Source of the DNA: Psychromarinibacter sp048262455
GTDB taxonomy: Bacteria; Pseudomonadota; Alphaproteobacteria; Rhodobacterales; Rhodobacteraceae
Length of the DNA: 64,000 bases
Reading direction: 5' to 3'
Assembly (NCBI GenBank): GCA_048262455.1
Contig: JBLXFD010000004.1
Span: 62,001 to 126,000, forward strand
The notes below the pieces were generated by a model that saw only the letters and a list, made by a program, of their open reading frames with translations, did not search any database and was not told where the DNA came from. The position numbers and the translations under genes are program-made. Every line of letters starts with the position of its first letter. Within the stretch, counting starts at the first letter, position 1. This document shows positions 35,668-44,536 of this stretch, piece after piece.

Positions 35668-36968
35668 CCCCCATCGAGATCGGCCTCATCTCGGTCGTTG
35701 CGATCGTCTTCCTGATCTATTCCGGCGTCTACATTCCCGTGGCCCTCGGGATGGTCTCGTTCGTGTCGATCTGGCTGATGCGGGACAACTTCACGCTCGC
35801 GCTCAACCTGCTGAAGATCGCGGCCGGCGACAGCGCGATGGAATACAGCTTTGCCACCATCCCGCTGTTCACCTTCATGGGGCTGATCGTCGCGAAAGCG
35901 GGGTTGGGACGGGACATCTACGAGGTCATGACCATGCGGTTCCGCAAGGTCAAAGGCGGGATCGGCATGGCCACCGTCGGTGCGAACGCCGTCTTCGCCG
36001 CCGTCACCGGATCTTCCATCGCGTCGGCCTCGGTCTTCACGAAGGTCTCGGTGCCGCAGATGATGGCGCAGGACTACAACCCGCGCTTCGCGGTGGGGGT
36101 GGTGGCCGGGTCCTCCGTTTTGGGCATGATCATTCCGCCCTCGGCGATGCTGATCATCTACTCTTTCGTGGCGGAGCAATCGGTGGGCGACATGTTCCTT
36201 GCCGGGGTCGTTCCGGGGATCCTTCTGGCCGTCGCCTACGTCACCGCGATCTGGTTTATGGGCCGCTTCACCCCCGGCTTCGTCGGCGGCCGCGTCATCG
36301 AGGACACCGAATGGATGTCGGGCCGCGAGATCGCGTCCAAGACCCTGCCGACGCTGTTCCTCATCACGGTCGTCCTCGGCGGGATCTACACCGGCTGGCT
36401 GACCGCGGTGGAGGCCGGGGCGGCGGGCGCGCTGGTCGCCCTGGTGATCGCGCTGGTCCGCAGGTCCATGCCGGCAGTCGGCTTCTGGCACGCCCTGCTC
36501 GAGACCGGGCATATCACCGCCGCGATCCTGTTCCTGATCACCGCCGCGTCGATCTACAGCCGGATGCTGGGGCTGGCCGGTCTGCCGAACCAGCTGGAAG
36601 ACCTGCTGGCGGGCAGCATGGCCTCCTTCTGGACCGTCATGCTGCTGTACGTGCTGCTGATGCTGTTTCTCGGCACCCTGCTGGACACCGCGTCGATCAT
36701 CCTGATCGTGGTCCCGCTGTTCCTGCCGCTGGCCGAAGCGCTGGACATGTCGTTGATCTGGTTCGGCATCATCACCGTGGTCGGGGCCGAGATCGGCCTG
36801 CTGACGCCGCCGCTCGGGCTATCCTGTTTCGTCATCAAATCCACTATCGACGACGACCGCATCTCTCTGAAGGACGTCTTCCTGGGCGCCCTGCCCTTCG
36901 CCTTCGTGATGCTGCTCGTCCTCCTGATCCTGATCGAGTTCCCGATCCTCAGCCTTGTCCTCATCTAA
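35664..36968 (+). CDS. dctM: TRAP large permease DctM (second system)
   Basis: A 434-aa multi-helix permease with GSSVLGMIIPPSAMLI and EIGLLTPPLGLSCFV, both typical DctM segments. Its ATG overlaps the dctQ stop (ATGA). The dioxygenase gene follows after 11 bases, tying this transporter to aromatic or organic-acid catabolism. Confidence 0.95.
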   Translation: MTPIEIGLISVVAIVFLIYSGVYIPVALGMVSFVSIWLMRDNFTLALNLLKIAAGDSAMEYSFATIPLFTFMGLIVAKAGLGRDIYEVMTMRFRKVKGGIGMATVGANAVFAAVTGSSIASASVFTKVSVPQMMAQDYNPRFAVGVVAGSSVLGMIIPPSAMLIIYSFVAEQSVGDMFLAGVVPGILLAVAYVTAIWFMGRFTPGFVGGRVIEDTEWMSGREIASKTLPTLFLITVVLGGIYTGWLTAVEAGAAGALVALVIALVRRSMPAVGFWHALLETGHITAAILFLITAASIYSRMLGLAGLPNQLEDLLAGSMASFWTVMLLYVLLMLFLGTLLDTASIILIVVPLFLPLAEALDMSLIWFGIITVVGAEIGLLTPPLGLSCFVIKSTIDDDRISLKDVFLGALPFAFVMLLVLLILIEFPILSLVLI

Positions 36969-36979
36969 GGAATACTCTC

Positions 36980-37852
36980 ATGCGCGACGTCACCAAGGAC
37001 AACATCACCGACGTCTTCATGGGCTATCTCGGTCCGCAGATGGACCCGCGCCTGCGCGAGGTTCTCAGCAGCCTTGTGCGGCACCTGCACGACTTCGCCC
37101 GCGAGGTGAACCTGACCCACGACGAATGGAACAAGGGCATCGCGTTCCTCGAGGCGGCGGGCGAGATTTCGGACAAGGAGCGGCATGAGTTCGTGCTGTT
37201 GTCGGATGTGCTGGGCCTGTCGTCGCTCGTCGACATGCTGAACAACGCGCCCGAGGGCACCTCTTCGTCGGTGCTGGGGCCGTTCCACATCACCGGCTCG
37301 CCGCCGCTGCCCCTGGGCGGCGATCTTCGCAAGGACTTCGACGATACGGTCCTGCTGGTGGAGGGCACGATCCGCGGCCCGGACGGAGCGCCGATCCCCG
37401 GCGCGACCCTCGACATCTGGCAGACCGCGCCGAACGGGCTTTATTCCAGCCAGGACCCGGACCAGGACACCTATTCCTTCCACGGCATCCAGACCGTCGG
37501 GGACGATGGCCGCTACGGGTTCACCTCGGTGCGCCCCGTGGAATACACCGTGCCCACGGACGGCCCCGTGGGCGACATCCTGCGCGCCTGCGGTCGCCAC
37601 CCCTGGCGCCCGTCGCACCTGCATTTCATCGTCGAGGCCGAGGGGTTCAAGCCGTTGGTGACCGAGGTCTTCGCCGGCGACGATCCCTACCTCGACCAGG
37701 ACACCGTGTTCGGGGTGCGCGAGGATCTTGTGATGTCCTACCAGGAGATGCCCGCAGGCAGCTTTCCCGCCAGCGGGTTCGAGCTGTCGGGCCAGGTGGA
37801 CGGCGCTTACCTGAAGGTGGAATTCGACCTGACCCTGGTGCCCCGGCCGTAG
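36980..37852 (+). CDS. intradiol ring-cleavage dioxygenase (hydroxyquinol/catechol 1,2-type)
   Basis: A 290-aa Fe(III) dioxygenase that opens an ortho-diol ring between the two hydroxyl groups. The N-terminal helical dimerisation domain (residues 5-100) precedes the beta-sandwich. The ligand set is visible as Y155, Y189, H213 and H215 (RPSHLH), with the spacing of catechol 1,2-dioxygenase. Length and the N-terminal domain suit the hydroxyquinol group. No maleylacetate reductase or muconate cycloisomerase is nearby, so the ring-fission product may be handled by the FAH-type hydrolase. Confidence 0.92.
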   Translation: MRDVTKDNITDVFMGYLGPQMDPRLREVLSSLVRHLHDFAREVNLTHDEWNKGIAFLEAAGEISDKERHEFVLLSDVLGLSSLVDMLNNAPEGTSSSVLGPFHITGSPPLPLGGDLRKDFDDTVLLVEGTIRGPDGAPIPGATLDIWQTAPNGLYSSQDPDQDTYSFHGIQTVGDDGRYGFTSVRPVEYTVPTDGPVGDILRACGRHPWRPSHLHFIVEAEGFKPLVTEVFAGDDPYLDQDTVFGVREDLVMSYQEMPAGSFPASGFELSGQVDGAYLKVEFDLTLVPRP

Positions 37853-37865
37853 CCGGGCATTCCCG

Positions 37866-38546
37866 TCAACTCAGCAGCCCGTCGCCCAGGAAGCCGGACA
37901 GGTAGGCGCCGGTGGTCCGGTAATGGTTCAGCAGCTCGGCGGAGGCCTCCTCGGCATTCCGCGAGACGGCGGCATTCAGGATGCGGGTGTGCTCGTCGCT
38001 GACGTCGCGATGCTGGTAGTTCGGCGCGTTCCCCGCGAGGAAACGGTAGCGGATGTTCAGATCGTAAAGCTGCGTGCAGAACTTCAGCAGGATCGGTGAC
38101 GCCGCGCCCGCCAGCAGCGCCATGTGGAAGGCCTTGTGCTGCGCCTCGAAGTTGTCGAGGTCCCCTGCCTTGGCGCGGCGCATCCGGTGATGGGCCAGAA
38201 CGACCGTCTCTTCCCAGGCATCGGAGGCATTGGCGATGCTTTCGCGCAGGGCCAGGTCCTCCAGGTTGCAGCGCAGCATCAGGATCTCGTGGAAGTTCGC
38301 CATGCTGACCTCGGCGGTGCGGAACCCCCGCTGGTCCAGCCGTTCCACGAGGTTGTCCGACGTAAGCAGGCTCAGCGCCTCGCGAATGGGCGACGCCCCG
38401 GTATCGAGACGCTCGCGCAGCCCGTCGATCTTCAGCTTCTCGCCCGGCTTCAGCTCGCCCGTCACGATCATCCCGCGCAGCGCGATATAGGCCCGATGGG
38501 TCGCCGACCCTTCTTCCGGCTCGATGCCCTCAGGCAGAATGTTCAT
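37866..38546 (-). CDS. GntR-family regulator (FCD domain)
   Basis: A 226-aa regulator with an N-terminal winged helix (residues 20-80; GASPIREALSLLTSDNLVE) and a helical FCD ligand domain with the usual aspartate and histidines. I chose the ATG at 38546 because GGGAG lies 6 bases upstream. It converges on the dioxygenase gene with a 13-base gap and probably controls this catabolic operon. Its operator was not identified with certainty. Confidence 0.92.
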   Translation of the reverse strand: MNILPEGIEPEEGSATHRAYIALRGMIVTGELKPGEKLKIDGLRERLDTGASPIREALSLLTSDNLVERLDQRGFRTAEVSMANFHEILMLRCNLEDLALRESIANASDAWEETVVLAHHRMRRAKAGDLDNFEAQHKAFHMALLAGAASPILLKFCTQLYDLNIRYRFLAGNAPNYQHRDVSDEHTRILNAAVSRNAEEASAELLNHYRTTGAYLSGFLGDGLLS

Positions 38547-38691
38547 TCTCATCTCCCGCGGATGAACCCACGCTTCCGGCGTCCCGGCAAGGCCGATCCC
38601 TCTTTGCCACGGGCAGGCGCTGGCGGAAACGGGTTAACACCAACGCAGGGCCGATGCGTCACGAAATATCGGCAGATACCTACCATATCGT

Positions 38692-38836
38692 TCAACCCGG
38701 CACATCAACCTCGAGCCCGTTTTCGGCGAGGACGTCCGCGGTGTGCGCCCCGTGTTCCGGCACCGGCCCGGGCGCGCGCGCCATGCACTTGCGCCACATC
38801 GTTCACGCCGAAGGGCAGCGAGCGCGCACAGCTTAA
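38692..38836 (-). pseudogene. 3' remnant of a family III CoA-transferase
   Basis: Within the 318-base gap 38547-38864, the minus strand reads GPVPEHGAHTADVLAENG and stops at 38692, which matches the typical C-terminus of CaiB/BaiF CoA-transferases. Just upstream, in another frame, LPFGVNDVAQV resembles an earlier block of the same family. The two pieces are joined with a frameshift and a large deletion, so this is a decayed gene. The rest of the gap (38547-38691) shows nothing coding. Confidence 0.5.
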
Positions 38837-38848
38837 AGTTCGAGATCT

Positions 38849-38868
38849 CTGACAGTTGCCTCTGTCAG
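38849..38868 (-). terminator. hairpin at the tctA stop
   Basis: A 7-bp inverted repeat CTGACAG/CTGTCAG with a 6-base loop overlaps the tctA stop codon at 38865-38867. It is a weak terminator candidate for the minus-strand tct operon. Confidence 0.4.
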
Positions 38869-40382
38869 TCCGCTTCCCGGCTCCGAACCGACAAAGGCAA
38901 ACGCCGGAGCACGCGCAGTGCCGCGCGGCGGATCGGGGGGATGCCCAGCGCGACGAAGAGCAACAGCAGCAGAAGCAGGACCGTGGCCACTGGTCGCTGG
39001 AATATCTCCGTCAGATCGCCGCCGCTGATCACCAGGGCGTTGCGCAGGTACTCGTCCAGCGGGCGACCCAGGACGATGCCCAGCACCAGCGGCGCGAGCG
39101 AGAAGTCCAGCGCCCGCATTGCCAGTCCGAGCACGCCGAAACCGACCATCATCCACAGATCGTTGAATTGCAGCTTGGAGGCGTAGACACCGATGACCGC
39201 CAGCGCGATCACGACCGCCATGATGTGCTCGCGTGGGACGCGCAGGATGTTGATCATGCCACGCGCCAGCACCAGCCCGACCACGCAGAGCAGCACGGAG
39301 CCGATCAGCAGGCCGGCCACGATGTAGTGAAAGAGCTGGAGGTTGTCGATCATGAAGGTCGGGCCCGGCTTCAGCCCGTGCAGGAACAGCGCCGCCATGA
39401 AGATCGCCGCGCCGGCGCTGCCCGGCAGGCCCAGCGCGATGACCGGAATGATCGAGCCCGGCACCACCGCGTTGTTGCCGGTCTCTGCCGCGATCACCCC
39501 CTCGACCGACCCCTTCCCGAACAGCTCCGGCGTCTTCGAGGTCTGCCTGGCCGCCGAGTAGCTGGCCCATGCGCCCATGTCCGCCCCGATGCCCGGAAGA
39601 ATGCCGATGATCGTGCCGATCACGCTCGACTGCAGTGACAGGCGCAGCTTGCCGCGAAGGTCGGCCAGTGTCGGAAGCACGCGCGACAACTCTTTCGTCA
39701 CGAACACCTGCGCGGACTTCGCCGGGCCCATCGACAGGATCACCTGGCTGATCCCGAACAGCCCGACAATGGCGGCGATCAACCCGATCCCGCCGGACAG
39801 GTAGCTGGTGCCGAACGTAAAGCGGGGCACGGAATGCAGGTCGTCGAACCCGGTCATGGCGATCAGCAGGCCGAGGAACCCCGAGATCCAGCCCTTGACC
39901 GGGTCCGCCGCCGACAGCGTGCCGGCAATGATGATCCCGAACAGGACGAGCAGCAACAGCTCCCATGAAGCGAACTGAAGCGAGAACCGCACCAGCCAGG
40001 GCGTCAGCAGCGCCATGAAGATCGCACCCATGAAAGAGCCGAAGGCCGAGGAGACGGTCACCAGGCCAATCGCCCGGCCCGCCTTGCCCTGTTGCGCCAG
40101 CGGGTGCCCGTCCAGCGCCGTCGCGGCCGAGGCCGGCGCACCGGGGATATTGAGCAGGATGGCGGACATGGAGCCGCCGTAGACGCCGCCAAGGAAGATC
40201 ATGATCATCGCGATCACCGACACATCGGTCGGCAGGGTGTAGACAAAGCCCAGCAGCAGCGCCATCGCCATGGGCGCAGTCAGCCCCGGCAACGCGCCCA
40301 TCAGGATGCCGAAGGCCATGGCCATCACCGACACCAGAAGGATTCCGGGGTTCGTCAGGATACTCAGGAGTTCATGCAACAT
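38865..40382 (-). CDS. tctA: TctA large membrane subunit (second system)
   Basis: A 505-aa permease with the TctA segments GALPGLTAPMAMA, NIPGAPASAATALDGHPLAQQG and AAETGNNAVVPGSIIPVIALGLPG. It ends the minus-strand tctC-tctB-tctA set. It lies 69 bases after tctB. Confidence 0.95.
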   Translation of the reverse strand: MLHELLSILTNPGILLVSVMAMAFGILMGALPGLTAPMAMALLLGFVYTLPTDVSVIAMIMIFLGGVYGGSMSAILLNIPGAPASAATALDGHPLAQQGKAGRAIGLVTVSSAFGSFMGAIFMALLTPWLVRFSLQFASWELLLLVLFGIIIAGTLSAADPVKGWISGFLGLLIAMTGFDDLHSVPRFTFGTSYLSGGIGLIAAIVGLFGISQVILSMGPAKSAQVFVTKELSRVLPTLADLRGKLRLSLQSSVIGTIIGILPGIGADMGAWASYSAARQTSKTPELFGKGSVEGVIAAETGNNAVVPGSIIPVIALGLPGSAGAAIFMAALFLHGLKPGPTFMIDNLQLFHYIVAGLLIGSVLLCVVGLVLARGMINILRVPREHIMAVVIALAVIGVYASKLQFNDLWMMVGFGVLGLAMRALDFSLAPLVLGIVLGRPLDEYLRNALVISGGDLTEIFQRPVATVLLLLLLLFVALGIPPIRRAALRVLRRLPLSVRSREAD

Positions 40383-40451
40383 AAACGACGAGCCTCCTCC
40401 GCTCGGACGATCTGCACTGGACGGGAATGGAACGGGCGGTCCGGCGCCGGG

Positions 40452-40973
40452 TCAGGGCAGCGGGATGTAGAAGATTTCGCCGAAGACGTAGTAGAGCGCA
40501 CCGGAGATGGCCGCGCTGTATCCAAGGCACCAGATCAGGACATAGCCAAGGCTGCGGGCGCGGCTGGCAAACCCGTACTGGAAGATCAGCAGCATCAGGA
40601 AGGTCGAGACCAGGTAGGGCAACCAGTACAGCGACAGGATGTAGCCGAAGATCAGCCCGAACACCCCCAGCATCCGCCACTGCGTCTCGTTCAGGGCAGC
40701 CGGCATTCCTGCGAGCGAGACGTCCCGGTTGCGGATGATGAGCATCAGCGCCAGCACGATCAGGACCGCCGAGAGCAGACCCGGCGTCAGCCCCGGCGCA
40801 CCGAGATAGCGGTCGATGCCGGTGCCTAGCCGGTCCATCATCAGCGAAGATACCAGGGCCGCAACAGCGACAGAAAGCACCACGTAGCCAGCCAGCTTTT
40901 CGCGGCGGCGGCGGGCCAGCTCGAGTTCCTCGCCGGCCGCTCGTCCGGCGCTCGGGCTGTCAGTGTCGGTCAT
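40452..40973 (-). CDS. tctB: TctB small membrane subunit (second system)
   Basis: A 173-aa protein with about four hydrophobic segments after a charged N-terminus rich in Arg and Glu. The ATG at 40973 has GGAGG upstream. Identified by size, topology and position. Confidence 0.88.
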   Translation of the reverse strand: MTDTDSPSAGRAAGEELELARRRREKLAGYVVLSVAVAALVSSLMMDRLGTGIDRYLGAPGLTPGLLSAVLIVLALMLIIRNRDVSLAGMPAALNETQWRMLGVFGLIFGYILSLYWLPYLVSTFLMLLIFQYGFASRARSLGYVLIWCLGYSAAISGALYYVFGEIFYIPLP

Positions 40974-40997
40974 GGCATCCTCCCCGGTCGTAACGGA

Positions 40998-41016
40998 GCG
41001 GCCGTGGTCCGGCCGC
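40998..41016 (-). terminator. intra-operon hairpin tctC/tctB (second system)
   Basis: A 7-bp GC stem (GCGGCCG with CGGCCGC) around a 5-base loop in the 55-base gap between tctC and tctB. It mirrors the hairpins at the same junction in the other binding-protein operons. Confidence 0.55.
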
Positions 41017-41028
41017 CCCATCGAAGCG

Positions 41029-42069
41029 TTACATCTTGTCGATGCCCAGTTTCTCGCGGCTGACCTTGGCAAGGCCAGTCACCTCTTCGAGCAGGTAGCC
41101 GGAGAACTCTGCCCGCGTTTTCATCATCGCGTTGGAATCCTCGTGGCCGGTCATGCCGAAGTAGAAATAGGCGTTGTCCTCGTAGACCTTCTGCATCTCG
41201 GGGCTGTTCACCACCTCGGCAAAGACCGCGTCGATCTTCGCCTTGATCTCGTCCGGTGTGTCTTTGCGCAGGGCGATGCCATTGACATTGGTCCAGGGCA
41301 GCGTCTTCCGCATCACCTCGTCATCGGGAAAGAAGTTGAGAATGCTGGGAAGGGTCTGTCCGAGCGTATTCCAGTCTTCCGGCACGGTGGCCGCCAGGAC
41401 CCGCAGATCGCCGTTGGAGATGAAGCTGGCCGCAGGGGTCAGGCCGACGACCGCAAAGTCGGTCTCGCCCGCCAGCAATGCCCGCACCGTGGGGCCGCCG
41501 CCCTTGAAGTTCGCCGAGCGCATCGGCAGGTCGTGGATCTTCTCGAGGTAGGCGGTCAGAGAGGACCAGCCGGTCCCCGAGGGCGTCGTGGCGCAGGTGA
41601 CTTCGCCGGGGTTCGCCCGGATCGCGGTGATCAGCTCGTCCATGGTCTGGTAAGGTGAATCCGCCCGGACCAGGATGCCCGCCGGCGTGCCCCCGGCCAT
41701 CCAGAAGTCGAAATCCCTCCAGGTGTAGTCGTAGCGTCCCATCAGGGCGTAGGAATCGATCTGGTCGCCGGAGCCGAGCCAAGCGTAGCCGTCGGCCGAT
41801 TGCCCGGCGACCCAGTCGGTCCCCTGGACACCGCCGGCAGAGGACATGTCCTGCAGCGTGATGCGCGGCGCGCCGATCTTCTCTTCCATCAGCTTCACCA
41901 GCGGGCGCACGCCGCGGTCGGTGGCGCCGCCGGCAGGTGCGGTCATGGCGACGGTGATCGGGCGACGCGGCCAGTCGCTTTGGGCCGTGGCCAGCGTGGG
42001 CATGGTTGCACCAAGCGTCAGGATCAGACCGCCGGCGATAAGCCCGCGCCGTGTTGGATTGCTCGTCAT
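41029..42069 (-). CDS. tctC: TctC binding protein, Tat-type signal (second system)
   Basis: A 346-aa periplasmic binding protein of the Bug family. The N-terminus TRRGLIAGGLIL has a twin-arginine pair followed by a hydrophobic stretch, so export by the Tat route is likely. AGGATDRGVRPLVKL and GLTPAASFISNGDLRVLA are typical fold segments. It is divergent from the dehydrogenase gene across a 305-base regulatory gap. Confidence 0.92.
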   Translation of the reverse strand: MTSNPTRRGLIAGGLILTLGATMPTLATAQSDWPRRPITVAMTAPAGGATDRGVRPLVKLMEEKIGAPRITLQDMSSAGGVQGTDWVAGQSADGYAWLGSGDQIDSYALMGRYDYTWRDFDFWMAGGTPAGILVRADSPYQTMDELITAIRANPGEVTCATTPSGTGWSSLTAYLEKIHDLPMRSANFKGGGPTVRALLAGETDFAVVGLTPAASFISNGDLRVLAATVPEDWNTLGQTLPSILNFFPDDEVMRKTLPWTNVNGIALRKDTPDEIKAKIDAVFAEVVNSPEMQKVYEDNAYFYFGMTGHEDSNAMMKTRAEFSGYLLEEVTGLAKVSREKLGIDKM

Positions 42070-42211
42070 GTTTCTCTCCCATTCATCGCGGGACCACCGG
42101 AATGACCGGCCCCGTCCCTCGCGCCGGTTTCCTCCGAACGCCGACTGGGGGCAGCGTAGGTAGGCAGGTGCCTGAGAAAAACACGATTATTCCTGTTTGA
42201 TATCAGCAAAA

Positions 42212-42275
42212 CCTATAGATCGACCTGATTGAGCCTATCGATCGCGCGGTATCCATTGGTGATCCCTATCATAGG
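42212..42275. promoter_or_regulatory. phased CCTAT repeats in the divergent gap
   Basis: The gap 42070-42374 is AT-rich near its right end. CCTATAGATCG (42212-42222) and CCTATCGATCG (42234-42244) are direct repeats 22 bases apart, and CCTATCATAGG (42265-42275), a perfect dyad, starts 31 bases further on. These distances are close to two and three helical turns, so all would face one side of the DNA, as in LysR-type activation regions. The LysR gene at 44533 is the nearest candidate regulator. The part 42070-42200 shows nothing else. Confidence 0.5.
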
Positions 42276-42374
42276 AAGGTTTTTTCGATTTTTCCCCTGA
42301 CAGGCCGGCCGCCTAGTCTGATGCACAGCCGCGGGTCAGATGCCTTCGGCGCAACAGGCGAAGTGGACACAGCA

Positions 42375-43385
42375 ATGCCCGATGTATCCGAGATCCGTAT
42401 CGGCATGACCCGCGAATTCTTCACTGCCGGTGCGGACATCTGGGACCGGCAGGTCATGGACGAGATTGCGGCCCTGCCGGGGGCCACCATCACCTCGCTT
42501 GCCTCGGACGAAGACGGCGCAACCGCAGAGGATCTGGCCGGGTTCGATATCCTGGTGGTGCGCAAGACCGGCGTTCCCAAATCGGCCTTCTCCGATCCCG
42601 GCCGCATCCGCACCCGGCTGATCTGCCGCTTCGGCGTCGGGTACGACCACATCGCGCTGGATGAATGCACCCGCCACGGCATCGCCGTCACCATCACGCC
42701 GGAGGGTGTGCGCCGACCGGTGGCCTCCTCGGTCGTGGCGCTGGTCATGGCCCTGTCGCACCGGCTGCGCGAGAAGGACGCCTTGATCCGGGCGGGCGAC
42801 TGGGCGGCGGGACGGGCGATGATGGGCACCGGGCTTGAGGGCAGGGTTTTGGGCTCGGTCGGTTTCGGCAACATCGCGCAGGAAGCCTTTCGCTTGCTGG
42901 CGCCTTTCGGAATGCGCTTCATCGCCTGCGATCCCAAGGCCAATGCCGCCATGGCACGCGATCTCGGGGTAGAGATCGTCGACTTCGAACAGGTGCTGGG
43001 CGAGGCGGATCTTCTCACGGTGAATTGCCCCCTGTCCCCCGCGACACGGCACATCATCGACGCGGCGGCATTGGCACGGATGAAGCCGTCGGCCTACCTG
43101 ATCAACACTGCACGCGGGGCGCTGGTCTCTCAGGAGGCGCTTGTCGCGGCCCTGGCGAACGGCGCGCTGGCAGGGGCCGGACTGGACGTCTTCGAGATCG
43201 AGCCCACCGGGGCAGACAACCCCCTGTTCGCCTTTCCCAACGTGATTGCCGCGCCGCATTCCATGTGCTGGACCGATGAATGCGCCCGGCTCACCAGCGA
43301 GGGCGTGCGCGATGCCATCCTCGCCTGGCGCGCAGGTGAACCGCTGCCGAACCTCGTCAATCCAACCGTGCTGACAGCCGCTTGA
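42375..43385 (+). CDS. 2-hydroxyacid dehydrogenase (D-isomer specific)
   Basis: A 336-aa NAD-dependent dehydrogenase of the phosphoglycerate-dehydrogenase-like family. The nucleotide motif GSVGFGNIAQE is present. The catalytic Arg, Glu and His are seen in NTARGALV, EIEPTG and APHSMCW. I chose the ATG at 42375 (MPDVSEIRIG); an in-frame ATG at 42321 would add 18 weakly structured residues. It overlaps the next gene by 4 bases. Confidence 0.9.
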   Translation: MPDVSEIRIGMTREFFTAGADIWDRQVMDEIAALPGATITSLASDEDGATAEDLAGFDILVVRKTGVPKSAFSDPGRIRTRLICRFGVGYDHIALDECTRHGIAVTITPEGVRRPVASSVVALVMALSHRLREKDALIRAGDWAAGRAMMGTGLEGRVLGSVGFGNIAQEAFRLLAPFGMRFIACDPKANAAMARDLGVEIVDFEQVLGEADLLTVNCPLSPATRHIIDAAALARMKPSAYLINTARGALVSQEALVAALANGALAGAGLDVFEIEPTGADNPLFAFPNVIAAPHSMCWTDECARLTSEGVRDAILAWRAGEPLPNLVNPTVLTAA

Positions 43386-44536
43386 CGATCCGGCTCGCCC
43401 ATTCCACGGACCTGCCGACCATCGTCAGGGCCGAGCGGAAGACGCTTCAGGTCAGCCCCAGAAGCTGCTGGATCTTCCTGCGCGTGTTCTGCAGCGATGG
43501 GCATGTCGGCCATGGCGAGGCCACGATGGAAGGGCACGAGGCCGCGGTAAACAAGGCGATCGACCGGCTGATCGCAATCCTTCCGGGCGCGCCCGCGGCA
43601 CCGTCGCGATGCCGGCCGCTGAACCTGCTGTCGACCCTGGGTCGCACGCCGCAGGATTACACCGCCCTGTCCGCACTGGACCAGGCGCTCTGGGACGCAC
43701 AGGGGCAGCGCGAGGCTCGCGGTGTCGCGGCGCTTCTCACCGACGCCCCCCGGCCCGTCCGGCTATACGCCAATATCAATCGCGGCATCGCCGAGCGCAG
43801 CCCGGAGGGCTTTGCCGAAGCCGCACGCGCGGCGCTGGCAGCCGGCTACTCGATGATCAAGATCGCGCCCTTCGACGGGCTGGACTGGCGCGAGGGACGC
43901 CGCGCCGACACCGCCGCGCTTTACGGGGCGGGCATCGAGAGGATCGCCGCTGTACGCGACACCATCGGCAGCCAGGCGGAACTGGCGGTGGATTGCCATT
44001 GGCGTTTCGACAGCAGCAGCGCGACACAGCTGATCCAGGACCTGCGCCCGATGAACCTGTACTGGCTGGAATGTCCGCTTCCCGAGCCGCGCGACAACGT
44101 GCCGACCCTGCGCCACCTGCGCGGGCTCTGCGCCGCAGCGGGCATGCGCCTTGCAGGGCTGGAGAATGCCAACGGACTTGCCGCGACCCAGCCTTTCCTG
44201 GCCGGCGGCGCCTATGACGTCATCATGCCCGACGTGAAGTACGCCGGGGGCATCTTCGAACTGCTGCGTATCGCCCTGGCTGCCGAGATGAATGATGTTC
44301 TGTGTTCGCCGCACAACCCGACCGGCCCGATCTGCCATGCCGCAAGCCTGCACGTTGCCGCGGCCATCGCCAATTGCCCGGTCCTGGAACATCAGTTCAA
44401 CGAGACACCACTGTTCGACGCGATCGTGGGCAACCGGTTTGGCGCACTCACCGACGGGCTTGCCACGCCGCCGCCCGGACCGGGCTTCGGCGTTCCGCTG
44501 CTGCTGGAGCGCGCCGGGGTGGAGTGTCCGGCCTAA
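43382..44536 (+). CDS. enolase-superfamily dehydratase/racemase (mandelate racemase group)
   Basis: A 384-aa MR/MLE-family enzyme that abstracts the alpha proton of a carboxylate, most likely an acid-sugar dehydratase. The N-terminal cap ends in GHGEATMEGHE. Metal and catalytic residues are visible in KIAPFDG, VDCHWRFD, ECPLPE, GLENANG and SPHNPTGP. The only plausible start is a TTG at 43382 overlapping the preceding stop (TTGA); the next ATG would lose the cap domain. It converges on the LysR gene with a 4-base overlap of 3' ends. Confidence 0.88.
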   Translation: MTIRLAHSTDLPTIVRAERKTLQVSPRSCWIFLRVFCSDGHVGHGEATMEGHEAAVNKAIDRLIAILPGAPAAPSRCRPLNLLSTLGRTPQDYTALSALDQALWDAQGQREARGVAALLTDAPRPVRLYANINRGIAERSPEGFAEAARAALAAGYSMIKIAPFDGLDWREGRRADTAALYGAGIERIAAVRDTIGSQAELAVDCHWRFDSSSATQLIQDLRPMNLYWLECPLPEPRDNVPTLRHLRGLCAAAGMRLAGLENANGLAATQPFLAGGAYDVIMPDVKYAGGIFELLRIALAAEMNDVLCSPHNPTGPICHAASLHVAAAIANCPVLEHQFNETPLFDAIVGNRFGALTDGLATPPPGPGFGVPLLLERAGVECPA

